Part shown: positions 52,701 to 56,854 of the stretch, in pieces
Position numbering within the stretch: position 1 is the first letter of the stretch
Layout of the letters: every line of letters begins with the position of its first letter
Assembly: GCA_030248215.1 (NCBI GenBank)
Contig: JASANG010002240.1
Span: 1 to 64,000, forward strand
Length of the DNA stretch: 64,000 nucleotides
From: Enoplolaimus lenunculus
Lineage: Eukaryota > Nematoda > Enoplea > Enoplida > Thoracostomopsidae
Direction: 5' to 3'
The notes under the pieces: generated by a model
Databases searched by the model: none
Told to the model about the DNA's origin: nothing
What the model saw: only the letters and a program-made list of their open reading frames with translations
Made by a program: the position numbers and the translations under genes

Positions 52701-53914
52701 ACAATACGATTTTCCGTTAACAAATAGCGACACATACATATATGTTTATTATTAAAATACAAAGATAAGGTTTATTTTTAGGCTTTATTTCTACATTAAC
52801 TAACCTTTTTCAGTATTAACTGCGGATAACTTTGCAGATCGGGCGGAAGTTGCGACAGGAATGAACCTAAAACGCATGCGTTCCCAACATGTACATATAC
52901 TGACATAGGTATTTACTTAATCTGCTGTATTTTACGTCGGTGATTGTCAAGGTTTATATACTATGCTAATGAAGCCTATTTTATTTTTATCGTCATTCCT
53001 TACTAAAATGCTTAATTTTCACTAAAAATTTAGTGTTACCGGAACTGGAAGTTGAAAAAATGCCGGAACCGAATTTACCCGGAATATAATTCGATATTTA
53101 TATACTTGACATATTACGAAGCGACAAACTTCAACAATGCTTATAAATTCAAACTGAAAATAAATGGCCCTTAACACACTGCTCGGGCAAAACCAACATA
53201 TTCTCTTTAATGTTTTTAATTTCAGTAGCATCCTAATGGGGCGCATAAACTAAACTCTATACGTATTAACTGGACAAATTCGTATAGCTCAACCCCCAAG
53301 ATAAAGAAGTCAATACATATAATACGGTTTGTTTATAACGGAAAGATTTCTATTATACATATATTATGGTATTTCCCTATTAAAATACTGCATACATGCG
53401 TATAGAGTACCCGGATATATCTGATACTATCCAAAAATAAGTTACAAGCAGCCAATTTGTAATGAATAACGAAACAAACGCAGAAAGTGACGAACTTACT
53501 GAACTGTTCCGTATAGTCTAAATCTTGAACTTTTTCAAGTTCCTGAGCAAAAAACGTTTCAAAGGCTTGGTCTGGAGTTGTGGATGAACCACCCGGATAA
53601 TGGCGTGTATGAAGTAAATCAACATTGATCTGTGCAATGCGGTCAGTAAAGTTGATGTACTAAAAACACACTGTTACATTATATAATTATACAATAAATA
53701 TTAAACTAATCTAGAGGCCATTACTTGTAAACAGTTTGATTGCATTGACTACAAGCTGACACAATATGGGTTAACATATGATGCATTTGGCAATCCGATA
53801 ACGTTGTACTTATGTGTACAAGTCGATGTGATCCTGAAACAAATTCTAAGCCTCACACGCCAATCAAAACAAACAATAGCTCCAACTTACCCGAAAGTTA
53901 CCCTTTCGAACCAT
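10613..53914 (-). CDS. UTP20: UTP20 / DRIM homologue, U3 snoRNP (SSU processome) HEAT-repeat protein, 59 exons
   Basis: This giant HEAT-repeat protein of the nucleolar small-subunit processome is needed, with U3 snoRNA, for early pre-rRNA cleavages that release 18S rRNA. I read 59 exons from the ATG at 53914 to the TAA at 10613-10615. Total coding length is 8835 nt, or 2944 residues; human UTP20 is about 2.8 thousand. Every intron has GT-AG ends and every junction keeps phase. Conserved stretches appear in family order from end to end: NFRYINFTDRIAQINVD, YIRRFASEAFAFLARK, YINFSLLWDPVL, RQILRFLCGC, CHIQLHRRSRAF, ELFGVVAEEKDV, INYPLGNAVKRH, YPHIWVRIEAARLFG, and the basic tail AVTDPAKTARLRLKKQQKK. 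Exon 1 has only 24 nt. Introns run from about 45 bp to 11.1 kb; intron 55 hosts a tetraspan gene on the other strand. The least certain boundary is the acceptor of exon 14. Ten block entries give the exons. Confidence 0.96.
10790..10955. mobile_element. Family B remnant in UTP20 intron 58
   Basis: ACTCAAAATGAGTTGAATCA at the left, then AATCAACTCAACCAG and CAACTCAGAGTGAGTTTG. It begins about 35 bp 5' of exon 59's acceptor. Confidence 0.6.
10959..11075. mobile_element. Family E left-end fragment
   Basis: GTGGGCGCAACGTTTTTTGT through AATAGAGTAAGCTTCAGC to GACTTAGGTTT, then other sequence. Downstream of UTP20 exon 59 on the plus strand map, inside intron 58. Confidence 0.65.
11112..11284. mobile_element. 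Family B MITE in UTP20 intron 58
   Basis: TTTTGAGTTGATTCAATTAA at the left and TTGAAATTTACAGAG at the right, with AACTCAGAGTGAGTT in the middle. This is the rightmost recognisable family B copy in the window. Confidence 0.68.
11300..12118. mobile_element. Family C MITE, split by a hAT-type MITE
   Basis: Begins after TA as GTGACCCGAATAATAGG and ends CTTATTCGGGTCA. Excluding the 391-bp insertion at 11462-11852 and its duplicated target, the element is about 420 bp and collinear with the copy at 6640-7073. Confidence 0.85.
11462..11852. mobile_element. hAT-type MITE, family D, with perfect 8-bp target duplication
   Basis: CAGGGTGCAACCGGAATT at the left, its inverse AATTCCGGTTGCACCCTG at the right, flanked by GTTTCAAT on both sides (11454-11461 and 11853-11860). 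Eight-base duplications and CAG..CTG ends are typical of hAT elements. Subterminal regions repeat CCGGAA. It is about 391 bp with no transposase, and is inserted in a family C element. Confidence 0.9.
12505..12684. mobile_element. TTAGGC-bearing MITE, family E, in UTP20 intron 57
   Basis: GGCCCGGGACGGAACGTTTA at the left and ACTGTTCCGCCCTTGTTTTT at the right. The interior has TTAGGCTTAGACTTAGG and TTAGGCTTAGGCTTATGCG. Confidence 0.8.
13087..13205. mobile_element. Family E fragment in UTP20 intron 56
   Basis: AATGTTACTTTTAGGGGCG, then CTAAGCAGAAGCCAAAGCC and CATAAGCCTAAGCCTATAAA; reverse-oriented GCCTAA words. The right end is lost. Confidence 0.62.
13910..14245. mobile_element. Foldback element, about 330 bp, in UTP20 intron 55
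   Basis: The left arm, TGCATCGTTCACAATC through CCGAAAACACTATACAA and CAAATTGTCATGC, is mirrored by GCATGACAATTTTGAAATTT, TTGTAGTGTTTTCGG and GCACGATGCA on the right. The centre contains ATACGTGTCACAG twice. No coding capacity. Confidence 0.72.
14741..14896. repeat. Short element with CCCGTAGC/GCTACGGG ends
   Basis: GCCCGTAGCCAGCTC at the left and CCTTAGCTACGGGC at the right; the interior has AAAATTTTTCCAGGGGGCTG. A relative lies at 15622-15808. Confidence 0.6.
15622..15808. repeat. Second CCCGTAGC element, with a G homopolymer
   Basis: GGCCCGTAGCCAAGGGC at the left and AAGCTGGCTACGGC at the right. It includes a G12-13 run near 15643 and AAAATTTTCAGCCCCCCC, like the copy at 14741 in the other orientation. 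Confidence 0.58.
16196..16324. mobile_element. Family D MITE, 5'-truncated
   Basis: Only the right third remains, from GATTCTTAAAAATTAGCAAA to CCGGTTGCACCCTG, almost identical to the copies at 11462 and 35988. In UTP20 intron 55. Confidence 0.8.
16635..16905 (-). repeat. tRNA-derived SINE, family L
   Basis: On the minus strand: a leader with GTAATATAGTGCAGTGCGCA and CAGTCGACATATAGTCGAC, then a tRNA-like domain GATCGTGGCGCAGTCGTAAC (A box) and GGTCGCTAGTTCAAAACC (B box), then a tail with CCAGGTACCTACCTAG. The same three-part layout is found at 54835 and 55315. In UTP20 intron 55. Confidence 0.75.
16906..18080. other. Region upstream of the tetraspan ATG, no clear elements
   Basis: About 1.2 kb of AT-rich DNA inside UTP20 intron 55. 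It must contain any promoter of the nested tetraspan gene. I see no convincing TATA box or conserved motif; an (AAT)n run at 18057-18080 directly precedes the ATG. Confidence 0.4.
18081..21978 (+). CDS. Claudin/PMP22-type tetraspan membrane protein with E-P-rich loop, nested in UTP20 intron 55
   Basis: Exons: 18081-18422, 19637-19888, 21802-21978, all joined in phase 0, giving 256 residues. There are four hydrophobic segments: INVIILTSIGLTLSLIALF near residues 8-26, AAAAFLIFSSLFAFIAIIIL in exon 2, AIILNVLLLLAFACDLVALA in exon 2, and WFMLLALIDALIYLPL in exon 3. The order TM1, large first extracellular loop, TM2, short loop, TM3, loop, TM4 is that of the claudin/PMP22/EMP superfamily. The first loop is unusual: after LQFADP it has runs of glutamate-proline (EPEPEPKPTPEPEP), then potential N-glycosylation sites NGT twice and GTWAFWHFG, recalling the G-L-W family motif. 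The tail is strongly acidic (ESDDDDKDDEYDEYEE) and ends in a lysine/histidine cluster (KHKSKHRHKH). It lies on the strand opposite to its host gene. Members act in cell junctions or as channel subunits; the exact role is unknown. A PROSITE-like claudin WGLWCC signature is not obvious. Confidence 0.82.
19132..19559. mobile_element. hAT-type MITE, family D, diverged
   Basis: CAGGGTTCGAACAGGAAC at the left and AATTCCGGTTTGAACCCTG at the right. The flanks GTAGACAG and GTAAGACAG suggest a target duplication with one later change. The interior has GGAAC/GGAACAGG repeats. In intron 1 of the tetraspan gene. Confidence 0.78.
19998..20335. repeat. 51-bp minisatellite in tetraspan intron 2
   Basis: Seven tandem copies of a 51-bp unit beginning CAGGTTAAGCCTAGGGTTTC and ending TTACCCCACATTT, differing by few substitutions. 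Confidence 0.92.
20402..20520 (-). repeat. tRNA-like gene or SINE in tetraspan intron 2
   Basis: The minus strand reads GGCTGCGTAGCTCAGTGGTT then CGTGGGTTCGAGCCCCACC. The D arm GCTC/GAGC and the T arm GTGGG/CCCAC pair perfectly and the boxes are canonical. The loop CCGGTAA lacks U33 and the acceptor strands are offset, so this is probably a SINE head and not a working tRNA. The tail AGCAGTACCATACAGAGC recurs at 22436-22475. Confidence 0.65.
20672..20757. repeat. 17-bp tandem repeat
   Basis: About five copies of ACCCACGACCCACGTTT, in tetraspan intron 2. Confidence 0.88.
21450..21622. mobile_element. TTAGGC-bearing MITE, family E, in tetraspan intron 2
   Basis: AGGGCCGGATCGTTTTCCGG at the left; TTAGGCTTAGGCTTAGG, then ACTACAGTTCCGGCCTTG at the right. 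One side is diverged. Confidence 0.72.
22727..22995. repeat. 23-24-bp minisatellite 3' of the tetraspan gene
   Basis: About eleven copies of CCCAACAAACCAATCATGAA plus AGCAA. Between the tetraspan stop (21978) and here, 21979-22400 is very AT-rich (TTACTT/TTAAAT words) and is likely 3' UTR and downstream DNA; 22436-22690 contains a SINE-like tail. Confidence 0.92.
23590..23738. repeat. 18-bp tandem repeat
   Basis: About eight copies of TTTCATTTCAGAAAATTT. Because 18 is a multiple of three the reading frame stays open, but the translation is a simple repeat. UTP20 intron 55. Confidence 0.92.
24037..24175. mobile_element. Family E variant with different ends
   Basis: ACTTTAAAGGGCGTCCAGG at the left mirrors GTTACGCCCCTTAAAGTAC at the right. 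The interior has CTTACGCTTTAGCTTAGG and GAAATACGCTTAATCC, as in family E. A partial copy with the same end (ACTTTTAGGGGCGTAACAG) lies at 13087. Confidence 0.65.
24849..28502 (-). CDS. UTP20: UTP20 exons 50-55 (residues 2468-2707)
   Basis: Exons: 28383-28502, 27710-27775, 27070-27198, 26450-26603, 25745-25923, 24849-24920. Exon 54 reads YPHIWVRIEAARLFGVLFAS, matching the family [20 protein letters not shown]. Exon 55 (24 codons, ending RTPRLMQSLSDQ) joins directly to exon 56 (VIKNLVFLAK), exactly as SLGEQ-VVKNLLFVAK does in vertebrate proteins. This shows that no coding exon is missing inside the very long intron 55. Confidence 0.94.
24954..25088. mobile_element. piggyBac-like MITE, family F
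   Basis: CCCTTTAACTCATAGATTAT at the left and ATATTAAAGGG then TTAA at the right (the left flank reads CTAA). It shares about 130 bp with the copy at 3447, including ACATGAGAGCCCC and TCGGGCTC. CCCTTT..AAAGGG ends with TTAA fit piggyBac. In UTP20 intron 54. Confidence 0.68.
25262..25400. repeat. Interspersed repeat with TGCTAGTGGGGA, family I
   Basis: TTTTGCTAGTGGGGATG, then CTCCCATGCTCAACCCG and CCTGGTTTGAAATTATACTT. Reverse copies lie at 39840-39945 and 46340-46440, all in UTP20 introns. The third carries CATGCGAAGATTTTCGTG and AGCCTCCACTAGCGAAATG. Ends and class unknown. Confidence 0.55.
26797..26945. repeat. GC-rich short repeat, family G
   Basis: TATCGTACGTGAGTTATTTG at the left, then repeated GACGG/GGCGCCGG words and GACGTCATCAAAAGTATAGC at the right. 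A reverse relative lies at 52195-52325 (GCTATACTTTTGATGACGTT to TACTCACGTATCATACC). UTP20 intron 52. Confidence 0.65.
27830..28227. mobile_element. hAT-type MITE, family D, older copy
   Basis: CAAGGTGCAACCGGAATTAC at the left and ATTCCGGTTGAACCCTG at the right. The flanks ATGCTTGC and ATGCTTAG resemble a decayed 8-bp duplication. Inside UTP20 intron 50. Confidence 0.82.
28703..28855. mobile_element. MITE with CCATATTCTCA ends, family H
   Basis: CCATATTCTTCAAAGTGTGT at the left and ATTTGAGAATATGG at the right. Shared internal words are TAGCACCTATCA and GATAGGTCTTGTAAGTTTC. In UTP20 intron 49. Confidence 0.68.
28916..31453 (-). CDS. UTP20: UTP20 exons 43-49 (residues 2129-2467)
   Basis: Exons: 31272-31453, 30841-30988, 30454-30570, 30019-30192, 29582-29716, 29236-29346, 28916-29065. 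Exon 44 carries MPEPGRAGPAAVTLKKSSR, a linker also present in the family before TNMHxxxxxGLRLL. Exon 47 has EQDLYDINRQATAFSLLK, close to EEDIYDTSRQATAFGLLK. Exons 48-49 give CRQVFLSFVINYPLGN, close to CRQVFLKYILDYPLGD. The donor of exon 43 (GTTAGT at 31271) is set by phase. Intron 45 contains an interstitial TTAGGC run. Confidence 0.95.
30250..30298. repeat. Interstitial TTAGGC array in UTP20 intron 45
   Basis: Eight near-perfect TTAGGC units in tandem (one reads TTAGAC) with none of the other family E sequence around them. This hexamer is the nematode telomere repeat. Confidence 0.85.
31649..34824 (-). CDS. UTP20: UTP20 exons 37-42 (residues 1862-2128)
   Basis: Exons: 34715-34824, 34133-34245, 33320-33474, 32545-32701, 32131-32229, 31649-31816. 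Across exons 39-40 the spliced protein reads NLPGVLMKVCQLLKSRSF, like ANLPSILLKVCALLKNRA. Exons 40-41 give LLTRGYQLHVFGHTVFTL, like TLVRGYQVHVLTFTVHML. Exon 42 gives AELFGVVAEEKDVDEI, like HELFGAVAEEKEVKQI. Intron 39 holds an interspersed repeat (32755-33175). Confidence 0.95.
32755..33175. repeat. Interspersed repeat with GTCCGTC motif, family J
   Basis: GGGGGTCGAAAGGTGTATGT then CCGTCTGTCCGTCCG, TTTTGATAAACTTTTTGTTT, CCAGTTATCCTGGG, two TTTGCATAATTAGTT-like blocks, and CGAGCTTCGCTCAATA at the far end. UTP20 intron 39. Confidence 0.72.
33722..33975. mobile_element. Family D remnant
   Basis: GGATGCGACCGGATATTAA at the left, then ACCGGAACAGGAACC and an AT-rich interior similar to family D. 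No clear right end. UTP20 intron 38. Confidence 0.55.
35243..38968 (-). CDS. UTP20: UTP20 exons 31-36 (residues 1516-1861)
   Basis: Exons: 38870-38968, 38645-38698, 38301-38474, 37536-37685, 36664-36801, 35243-35664. Exon 33 begins LNAWNPKRVDEPDFESRIGA, matching the family pattern LNAF..R..DD.NFD.R. The junction of exons 35 and 36 gives DLFENLCHIQLHRRSRAFK, like the human-type DFFENMKHIQIHRRARALK. Exon 36 (422 nt) also contains a hydrophilic glutamate/threonine-rich insert after HQETNTTEQ. Intron 33 contains a 150-bp tandem duplication; intron 35 contains a 390-bp hAT-type MITE with its target duplication. Confidence 0.93.
35988..36377. mobile_element. hAT-type MITE, family D, with perfect 8-bp target duplication
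   Basis: CAGGGTGCAACCGGAATT at the left, AATTCCGATTGCACTCTG at the right, flanked by CTGTCCCT on both sides (35980-35987 and 36378-36385). It is nearly the same length and sequence as the copy at 11462. It lies in UTP20 intron 35. Confidence 0.9.
37060..37312. mobile_element. Family D-like remnant in UTP20 intron 34
   Basis: Repeated GGAAC words (GGAACCGGAACAGGAGCCGG) and a right end ATTCCGCTGCAACTG. Diverged; no target duplication visible. Confidence 0.45.
37908..38204. repeat. Direct duplication of about 150 bp in UTP20 intron 33
   Basis: ATTAGCATTTAAAGCTTCAA through CGTTTCAA and AACGCTGA occurs twice in tandem (about 37908-38060 and 38065-38204), with small differences. Both copies look superficially like a minus-strand exon, but exons 33 and 34 join directly in phase and match the family without them. 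Confidence 0.8.
39071..42273 (-). CDS. UTP20: UTP20 exons 24-30 (residues 1133-1515)
   Basis: Exons: 42192-42273, 41708-41903, 40897-41401, 40422-40548, 40066-40156, 39316-39392, 39071-39140. Exon 26 is the longest in the gene (505 nt). It includes ALFLSLIWPQTFK, like the family AVFHGAVWPQISR, followed by PLLNLALAWSSAPRLHSF, like PLLKLISIWSRNARYF. Exon 30 has VTAKLFSSLTDKNCRTALC, like PIAKLFSVIKNKLSRKLLC. Serine- and acid-rich loops separate helices in exon 26. No catalytic residues are expected; the protein is a scaffold. Confidence 0.92.
39840..39945. repeat. Interspersed repeat, family I, reverse copy
   Basis: AAGTATGATTTCAAACCAGA at the left and GGTCCCCACTAGCGAAAT at the right, the inverse of the copy at 25262. 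UTP20 intron 28. Confidence 0.55.
40720..40880. mobile_element. MITE family H, left-truncated, in UTP20 intron 26
   Basis: GATAGGTCTTGTAACATTCG through GTAAGTTTAAAAACCTATCA to TTTAAGAATATGGG; it ends about 20 bp from the donor of exon 26. Shorter pieces lie at 36933-37000 (ACATTCTCAAATGTATGTAG) and 38796-38855. Confidence 0.62.
42834..45320 (-). CDS. UTP20: UTP20 exons 19-23 (residues 752-1132), start of the DRIM region
   Basis: Exons: 45164-45320, 44558-44792, 44031-44289, 43479-43705, 42834-43099. Exon 19 reads YLVGCLYINFSLLWDPV, very close to the vertebrate YLLGMLYINFSALWDPV. Exon 22 has AYKYSWLQPYRSYI, like TYKHPHVLPYRENL. Exon 23 has FLYGRLTFH and then RQILRFLCGC, like ILYGRMK and AIVLRFLAGT. 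This is the part covered by the named DRIM domain. Exon 21 contains an acidic, poorly conserved insert (DDDQSGAF). Intron 19 holds a 200-bp MITE (44826-45022). Confidence 0.93.
44826..45022. mobile_element. MITE family H in UTP20 intron 19
   Basis: CCGTATTCTCAGACGTGTAT at the left and ATTGTGAGAATATGG at the right; the interior has TAGCACCTACGACC and AAGTCGTGTAACTTTCGAAC. Confidence 0.7.
45415..45472. repeat. CAA/CAAA microsatellite
   Basis: AAACAAACAAACAAACAAC followed by (CAA)n in UTP20 intron 18. Confidence 0.9.
45627..47884 (-). CDS. UTP20: UTP20 exons 14-18 (residues 464-751)
   Basis: Exons: 47804-47884, 47273-47554, 46759-47043, 46479-46541, 45627-45779. Exon 15 has AALVLPHMGD, equivalent to the family WAALVVLPHI motif. 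Exon 17 has ARRLTIRLLLRLF, equivalent to KIRLLTIRILNHF. Exon 18 has YRDKARLVGKL, like YREKLLHLRKL. The acceptor of exon 14 is the weakest in the gene: AG at 47886-47885 after GGCTTTGAAA keeps phase with exon 13, while an alternative AG at 47897-47896 would need a different donor in exon 13. Confidence 0.88.
46340..46440. repeat. Interspersed repeat, family I, reverse copy
   Basis: GCTAGTATAATTTCAAACCA at the left and GCCTCCACTAGCGAAATG at the right. UTP20 intron 17. Nothing further is recognised in the rest of this intron (45780-46478 minus the repeat). Confidence 0.52.
48147..51681 (-). CDS. UTP20: UTP20 exons 6-13 (residues 171-463)
   Basis: Exons: 51600-51681, 51344-51403, 50971-51048, 49775-49915, 49254-49385, 49007-49150, 48519-48618, 48147-48286. 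Exon 6 encodes YIRRFASEAFAFLARK, one of the most conserved signatures of the family (human-type YIRNFAAESFTFLMRK). The rest is amphipathic helical HEAT-like sequence. Intron 8 (49916-50970) contains a 670-bp interspersed repeat; intron 11 (48619-49006) contains a decayed hAT-type MITE that reaches close to the donor of exon 11. Exon 13 ends at a GTACGT donor in phase 0. Confidence 0.9.
48650..48995. mobile_element. Family D remnant in UTP20 intron 11
   Basis: GGAGCCGGAACCTGAAACTG and AAAAATACATGCCACC match the family D left part. The AT-rich middle (GCTGTATTATTGGCGAAATA) also matches. Termini are lost. Confidence 0.6.
50126..50805. repeat. Interspersed repeat, family J, reverse copy with tripled unit
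   Basis: Inverse of the copy at 32755: it starts ATTGAGCGAAGCTCG, has GGACGGACAGACGGACGG near 50690, and ends in the hairpin ACTCCGAGCTTCGCTCGGAG. A unit of about 140 bp (ATATGCAAATTAGTTATTAG to AATAATTTAAAAAGTCCTAA) is repeated three times at 50165-50560. UTP20 intron 8. Confidence 0.75.
51984..53914 (-). CDS. UTP20: UTP20 exons 1-5 (residues 1-170)
   Basis: Exons: 53891-53914, 53500-53659, 52805-52866, 52572-52642, 51984-52178. Exon 1 is a 24-nt microexon coding MVRKGNFR. Joined to exon 2 it gives NFRYINFTDRIAQINVD, matching the conserved start of the family (a basic stretch, then an F-x-x-F-S/A-E-R-like motif and VNIDIIHR). This junction is the main reason for choosing the ATG at 53914. 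Exon 5 carries RDLQSDFYRYF, equivalent to the ARDLQxDFYPHF motif that opens the HEAT-repeat array. The upstream minus-strand sequence shows no other in-frame ATG that splices to exon 2. Confidence 0.92.
52195..52325. repeat. GC-rich short repeat, family G, reverse copy
   Basis: GCTATACTTTTGATGACGTT, CGGCGCCGCCGTCCG and ACTCACGTATCATACC. UTP20 intron 4, 17 bp 5' of exon 5's acceptor on the minus strand. A short relative (CGGCGCCGTCCGTCAC) lies at 36611 in intron 35. Confidence 0.62.
52875..53092. mobile_element. Family D remnant in UTP20 intron 2
   Basis: The right part survives: ACCGGAACTGGAAGTTGAAA, then ATGCCGGAACCG. An AT-rich interior precedes it, with TATTTTACGTCGGTGATTGTC. Confidence 0.6.
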
Positions 53915-54519
53915 AATAAATATGAGTGAAACAGGTACGTAGCAAAAAATAATAAATATAATATATAGGTGATGTGTACTGCCTTAAAATTAAAATATCG
54001 ATGCAGATTTTACATAACCGTAACGTCTGCTGGACATATTCAAAATATAAAAGGTTCAGCAAGGCAGAAACAACAATCGCGACAAAATGCAATACGACAG
54101 CATTGATTAAGCTTTCATCGTCACTGGATACGTATTATCTGTTCATTTTAGTTGAGTCATTAAGCAACCGATCTGGCTTACCGTTTGACGGTTACTTTTA
54201 ATCTGTTGTTCACTTCCTCTACTCTGCCTGACGATTGGCATATTGTTTATGGCACAAAAACCGTAAAATTTACCATTGTCCGCAAAATAAAACACTGAAT
54301 TTCAACAACATAAAGCTCAACTGGTTTTTATCAACATTACTTAATTAGTTAAGAAATGCACATTTCCTCCAGTTAGCGATATGTTACCAGAAGAATACTC
54401 TCAATTTTTCGTTGAGGTGTTATTGATTACAAAACGTGAATACTAGAACCCGGGTTACAGCGGTTAGAGAACAGACGTCTCAAAGTGTCACTGATCAGAC
54501 CACCGATATACCACAACAG

Positions 54520-54720
54520 GTGAAATTGATAGCATTTCAAAGTACTGTTATGTATAAAAAGTTTAGGGCAAGAATCGGTACTTTTTCGCAGCAGAGTGCA
54601 GCAGGAATTCTGGTTTCTCATCCGACATTTTTTCACCTTCTGCTTCCGGTAAATTTTTACCAAACTTAGAAATTTGGGTACTAAATTTTGCCTGCTAAGT
54701 TAAACCAATTTTGCATATAC
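54520..54720. mobile_element. Family D remnant upstream of UTP20
   Basis: Reverse-oriented fragment: GGAATTCTGGTTTCTCATCC then TTCCGGTAAATTTTTACC, resembling the GGTAAAAATTTACCGGAA part of intact copies. Confidence 0.5.
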
Positions 54721-54834
54721 AGGTGATCAGAAGTTGCTGGCACCTTATCACCAGCCATCAGCTGCAAAAAAATCACGCATGAAGAATACTTAATCGTAAT
54801 TTGTCTTAATATCGCTTGTCAGTCTAGGTAGGAA

Positions 54835-55060
54835 TCGAGACATCAGACCTTTTTACTAAGCAGCTGGAAAAGCGGGTTCGAGCGGGGATCGAACTCTCCG
54901 CCTATGGATCATTAAGCGAGCACTCTACCACTGCGCCACGTAGCCAGCCTGTCCAACTGCATTTTTCGTCGACTATATGTGTTGACCGTACACCACAATA
55001 TGCATTGCATTCATTGCATACCAGGACAAGCATGTTTCACATGCTTACATCGCTATCAAA
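54835..55060 (-). repeat. tRNA-derived SINE, family L
   Basis: Minus strand: GGCTACGTGGCGCAGTGGTA (A box), GGAGAGTTCGATCCCCGCTC (B box), the tail CCAGCTGCTTAGT, and the leader with GTCGACGAAAAATGCAGTTGG 5' of the tRNA part. Faces the copy at 55315-55560. Confidence 0.8.
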
Positions 55061-55314
55061 GCGTACAATTCTTGTTTAATTGAGCGCTCAAAATATGTAA
55101 ATCTAGATTAGATACCATCGCCATGGACAGTGAAATATCAAACAAGTTTGTTATTTGAATTAATTCAACCTTCTCGATTAAATTCAAAAACTCTAAATCA
55201 ATTCAGAAGCGCTCAACAACATGGTTTCGGACTGGCCAATAAAAACGCAATTGGAACAAATTCAGCCGACTAGCCACAGCGTTCAATCGTGCGACTTGAA
55301 TTGAATAGTATATA

Positions 55315-55560
55315 CAACCATATGAGACATGCTTGTCTGTTATTTGAACATGCAATATAGTGCACTGTATGTATGCTAGCTGACAGCATACGGTCGACAC
55401 ATTATAGGTTGTCGACGAAAAATGCAGTTGGAAAAGCAGGCTGCGTGGCGGCTGGTAGATTGTTCGCTTAACATCCGCAGGCTGAGAATTCGATCCCCAC
55501 TCCGGAGGCCCGCTTTTCCATCTGGTTCCTACCTAAACTGACAGGTACGTGGCGACAAAG
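55315..55560 (+). repeat. tRNA-derived SINE, family L, inverted partner
   Basis: Plus strand: leader GAGACATGCTTGTCTG and TGCAATATAGTGCACTG, then GTTGTCGACGAAAAATGCAG, tRNA-like GGCTGCGTGGCGGCTGGTAG and GAATTCGATCCCCACTCCGG, and tail TTCCTACCTAAACTGACAGG. Confidence 0.8.
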
Positions 55561-56334
55561 AGCACGAATTCCGGTTAATTAATTGCAAATACGAGAACTT
55601 CAGAACTGTTTTGTGACCGAACTTGCCCATGACAGCTGCAAGTGCAAGTTTTAACTGCAAAAACAGGCAAGTCTGAATAGCACTTCTCGAAATTTTGGTT
55701 GTACGTAATCGCTGTTAAATGCAATGCAACTTCGAGCTCACCCAGCTATGTATTTCACAATTCTAGAAAGTTAAAATTTAAATGGTTTATTTGATTTCTG
55801 TTATAAGTTCATTGCTAGTTTGGCCCAGGTTACTTTCAGGGGCGTCACCTTTTCTTGCGGAACCGCAACAGAGTGGAAGAGCAGCATTTGCAACTCCTGT
55901 TTGTGCATATGCTAAGATTTACTAAACTTTGTTGTTGCTGTTGCTGTTGTTGTGTGTGGTTAGCTAGATCCCTTAGTGCGGGGGTTTGGGGACGGCAGCC
56001 CCCTTCCTGCTTAAGATCGTTACAAATGCGGCGGGGGGTGCTGTAGGGTGGCAGCTCCCGCGCCATAAAATCAATGTCAACAAAAAATTTCTATCGTTTT
56101 TCGTTTTTCCTACAGAAATAAAACTCCCTCATTTCCCCATTTCCCATAGAAAGTGTAATGGCACAAGGGCGTCCACCCGTGGACATTGGGTGGCCGACAC
56201 CCCAAATTTTGGTTCCCCACTTTCAATTTGACTGAGGCCAGACATTGTGGTTATGATTGATTTTTCGGTTCATAGATTTTCAACTCTACCCACGTTTTGA
56301 ACCAAAAAACATTCGCACAGTTTTATAAAAGGAG

Positions 56335-56535
56335 TCCATGTAAAGATCAGGGGCGGACTGTTTTTCTGTGGGACTGCAATAGGGTAAGCTTAAGCTTCAG
56401 GCTAATTTTTTGCTTGGCTTAGGCTTAGGCTTCGGAATATGCTCAATCTTACGCTTAGATTTAGGCTGAGGCGTAGGCTTAGGCTTAGAAATATGGTTAT
56501 AATAATATTCAGCCCCTGATCTTTACATTGGCAGA
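56335..56535. mobile_element. TTAGGC-bearing MITE, family E, intact outline
   Basis: CCATGTAAAGATCAGGGGCG at the left and its inverse GCCCCTGATCTTTACATTGG at the right. The interior has GGCTTAGGCTTAGGCTTCGG, GCTCAATCTTACGC and GGCTTAGGCTTAGAAATATG. This is the best single copy for defining the ends. Confidence 0.88.
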
Positions 56536-56685
56536 AATTTTTGATCCCAACCGCCTTTGAAACAGTATTATGGTGTTTTAGTACATATGTCACAGCTCAA
56601 GTCATAATTCAGCCCAATTCCGATTTGGGCTAGTCCTAAGCGGAATTAATACGACTTGAGCTAGCACAAGGCGGTATCAGGTTTG

Positions 56686-56832
56686 GTAAAAGATCAGGGG
56701 CGGAACGTTTTTCTGTGGGACTGCAATAGAGTAAGCTTAAGTTTTAGACTAATTTTTGTGCTTGGCTTTAGGCTTGGGCTTAGGCTTTAGGCTTTATTAG
56801 GCTTTTACAGACTTAGGCATATGCTCATTCTT
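56686..56832. mobile_element. Family E left half, joined to a minisatellite
   Basis: AAAGATCAGGGGCGGAACG through the TTAGGC region to GCTCATTCTTATG. The expected right end is missing and a 60-70-bp minisatellite follows within 30 bp. Confidence 0.75.
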
Positions 56833-56854
56833 ATGTTTTGCCTGCAACGTTTTC

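Noticed and set aside
53720-53836. Minus-strand exon-like stretch in UTP20 intron 1 ending CSQCNQTVYK
   Set aside because: It has an acceptor at its start, but reading from exon 1 in phase reaches a stop within eight codons. Direct joining of exons 1 and 2 reproduces the conserved N-terminus.
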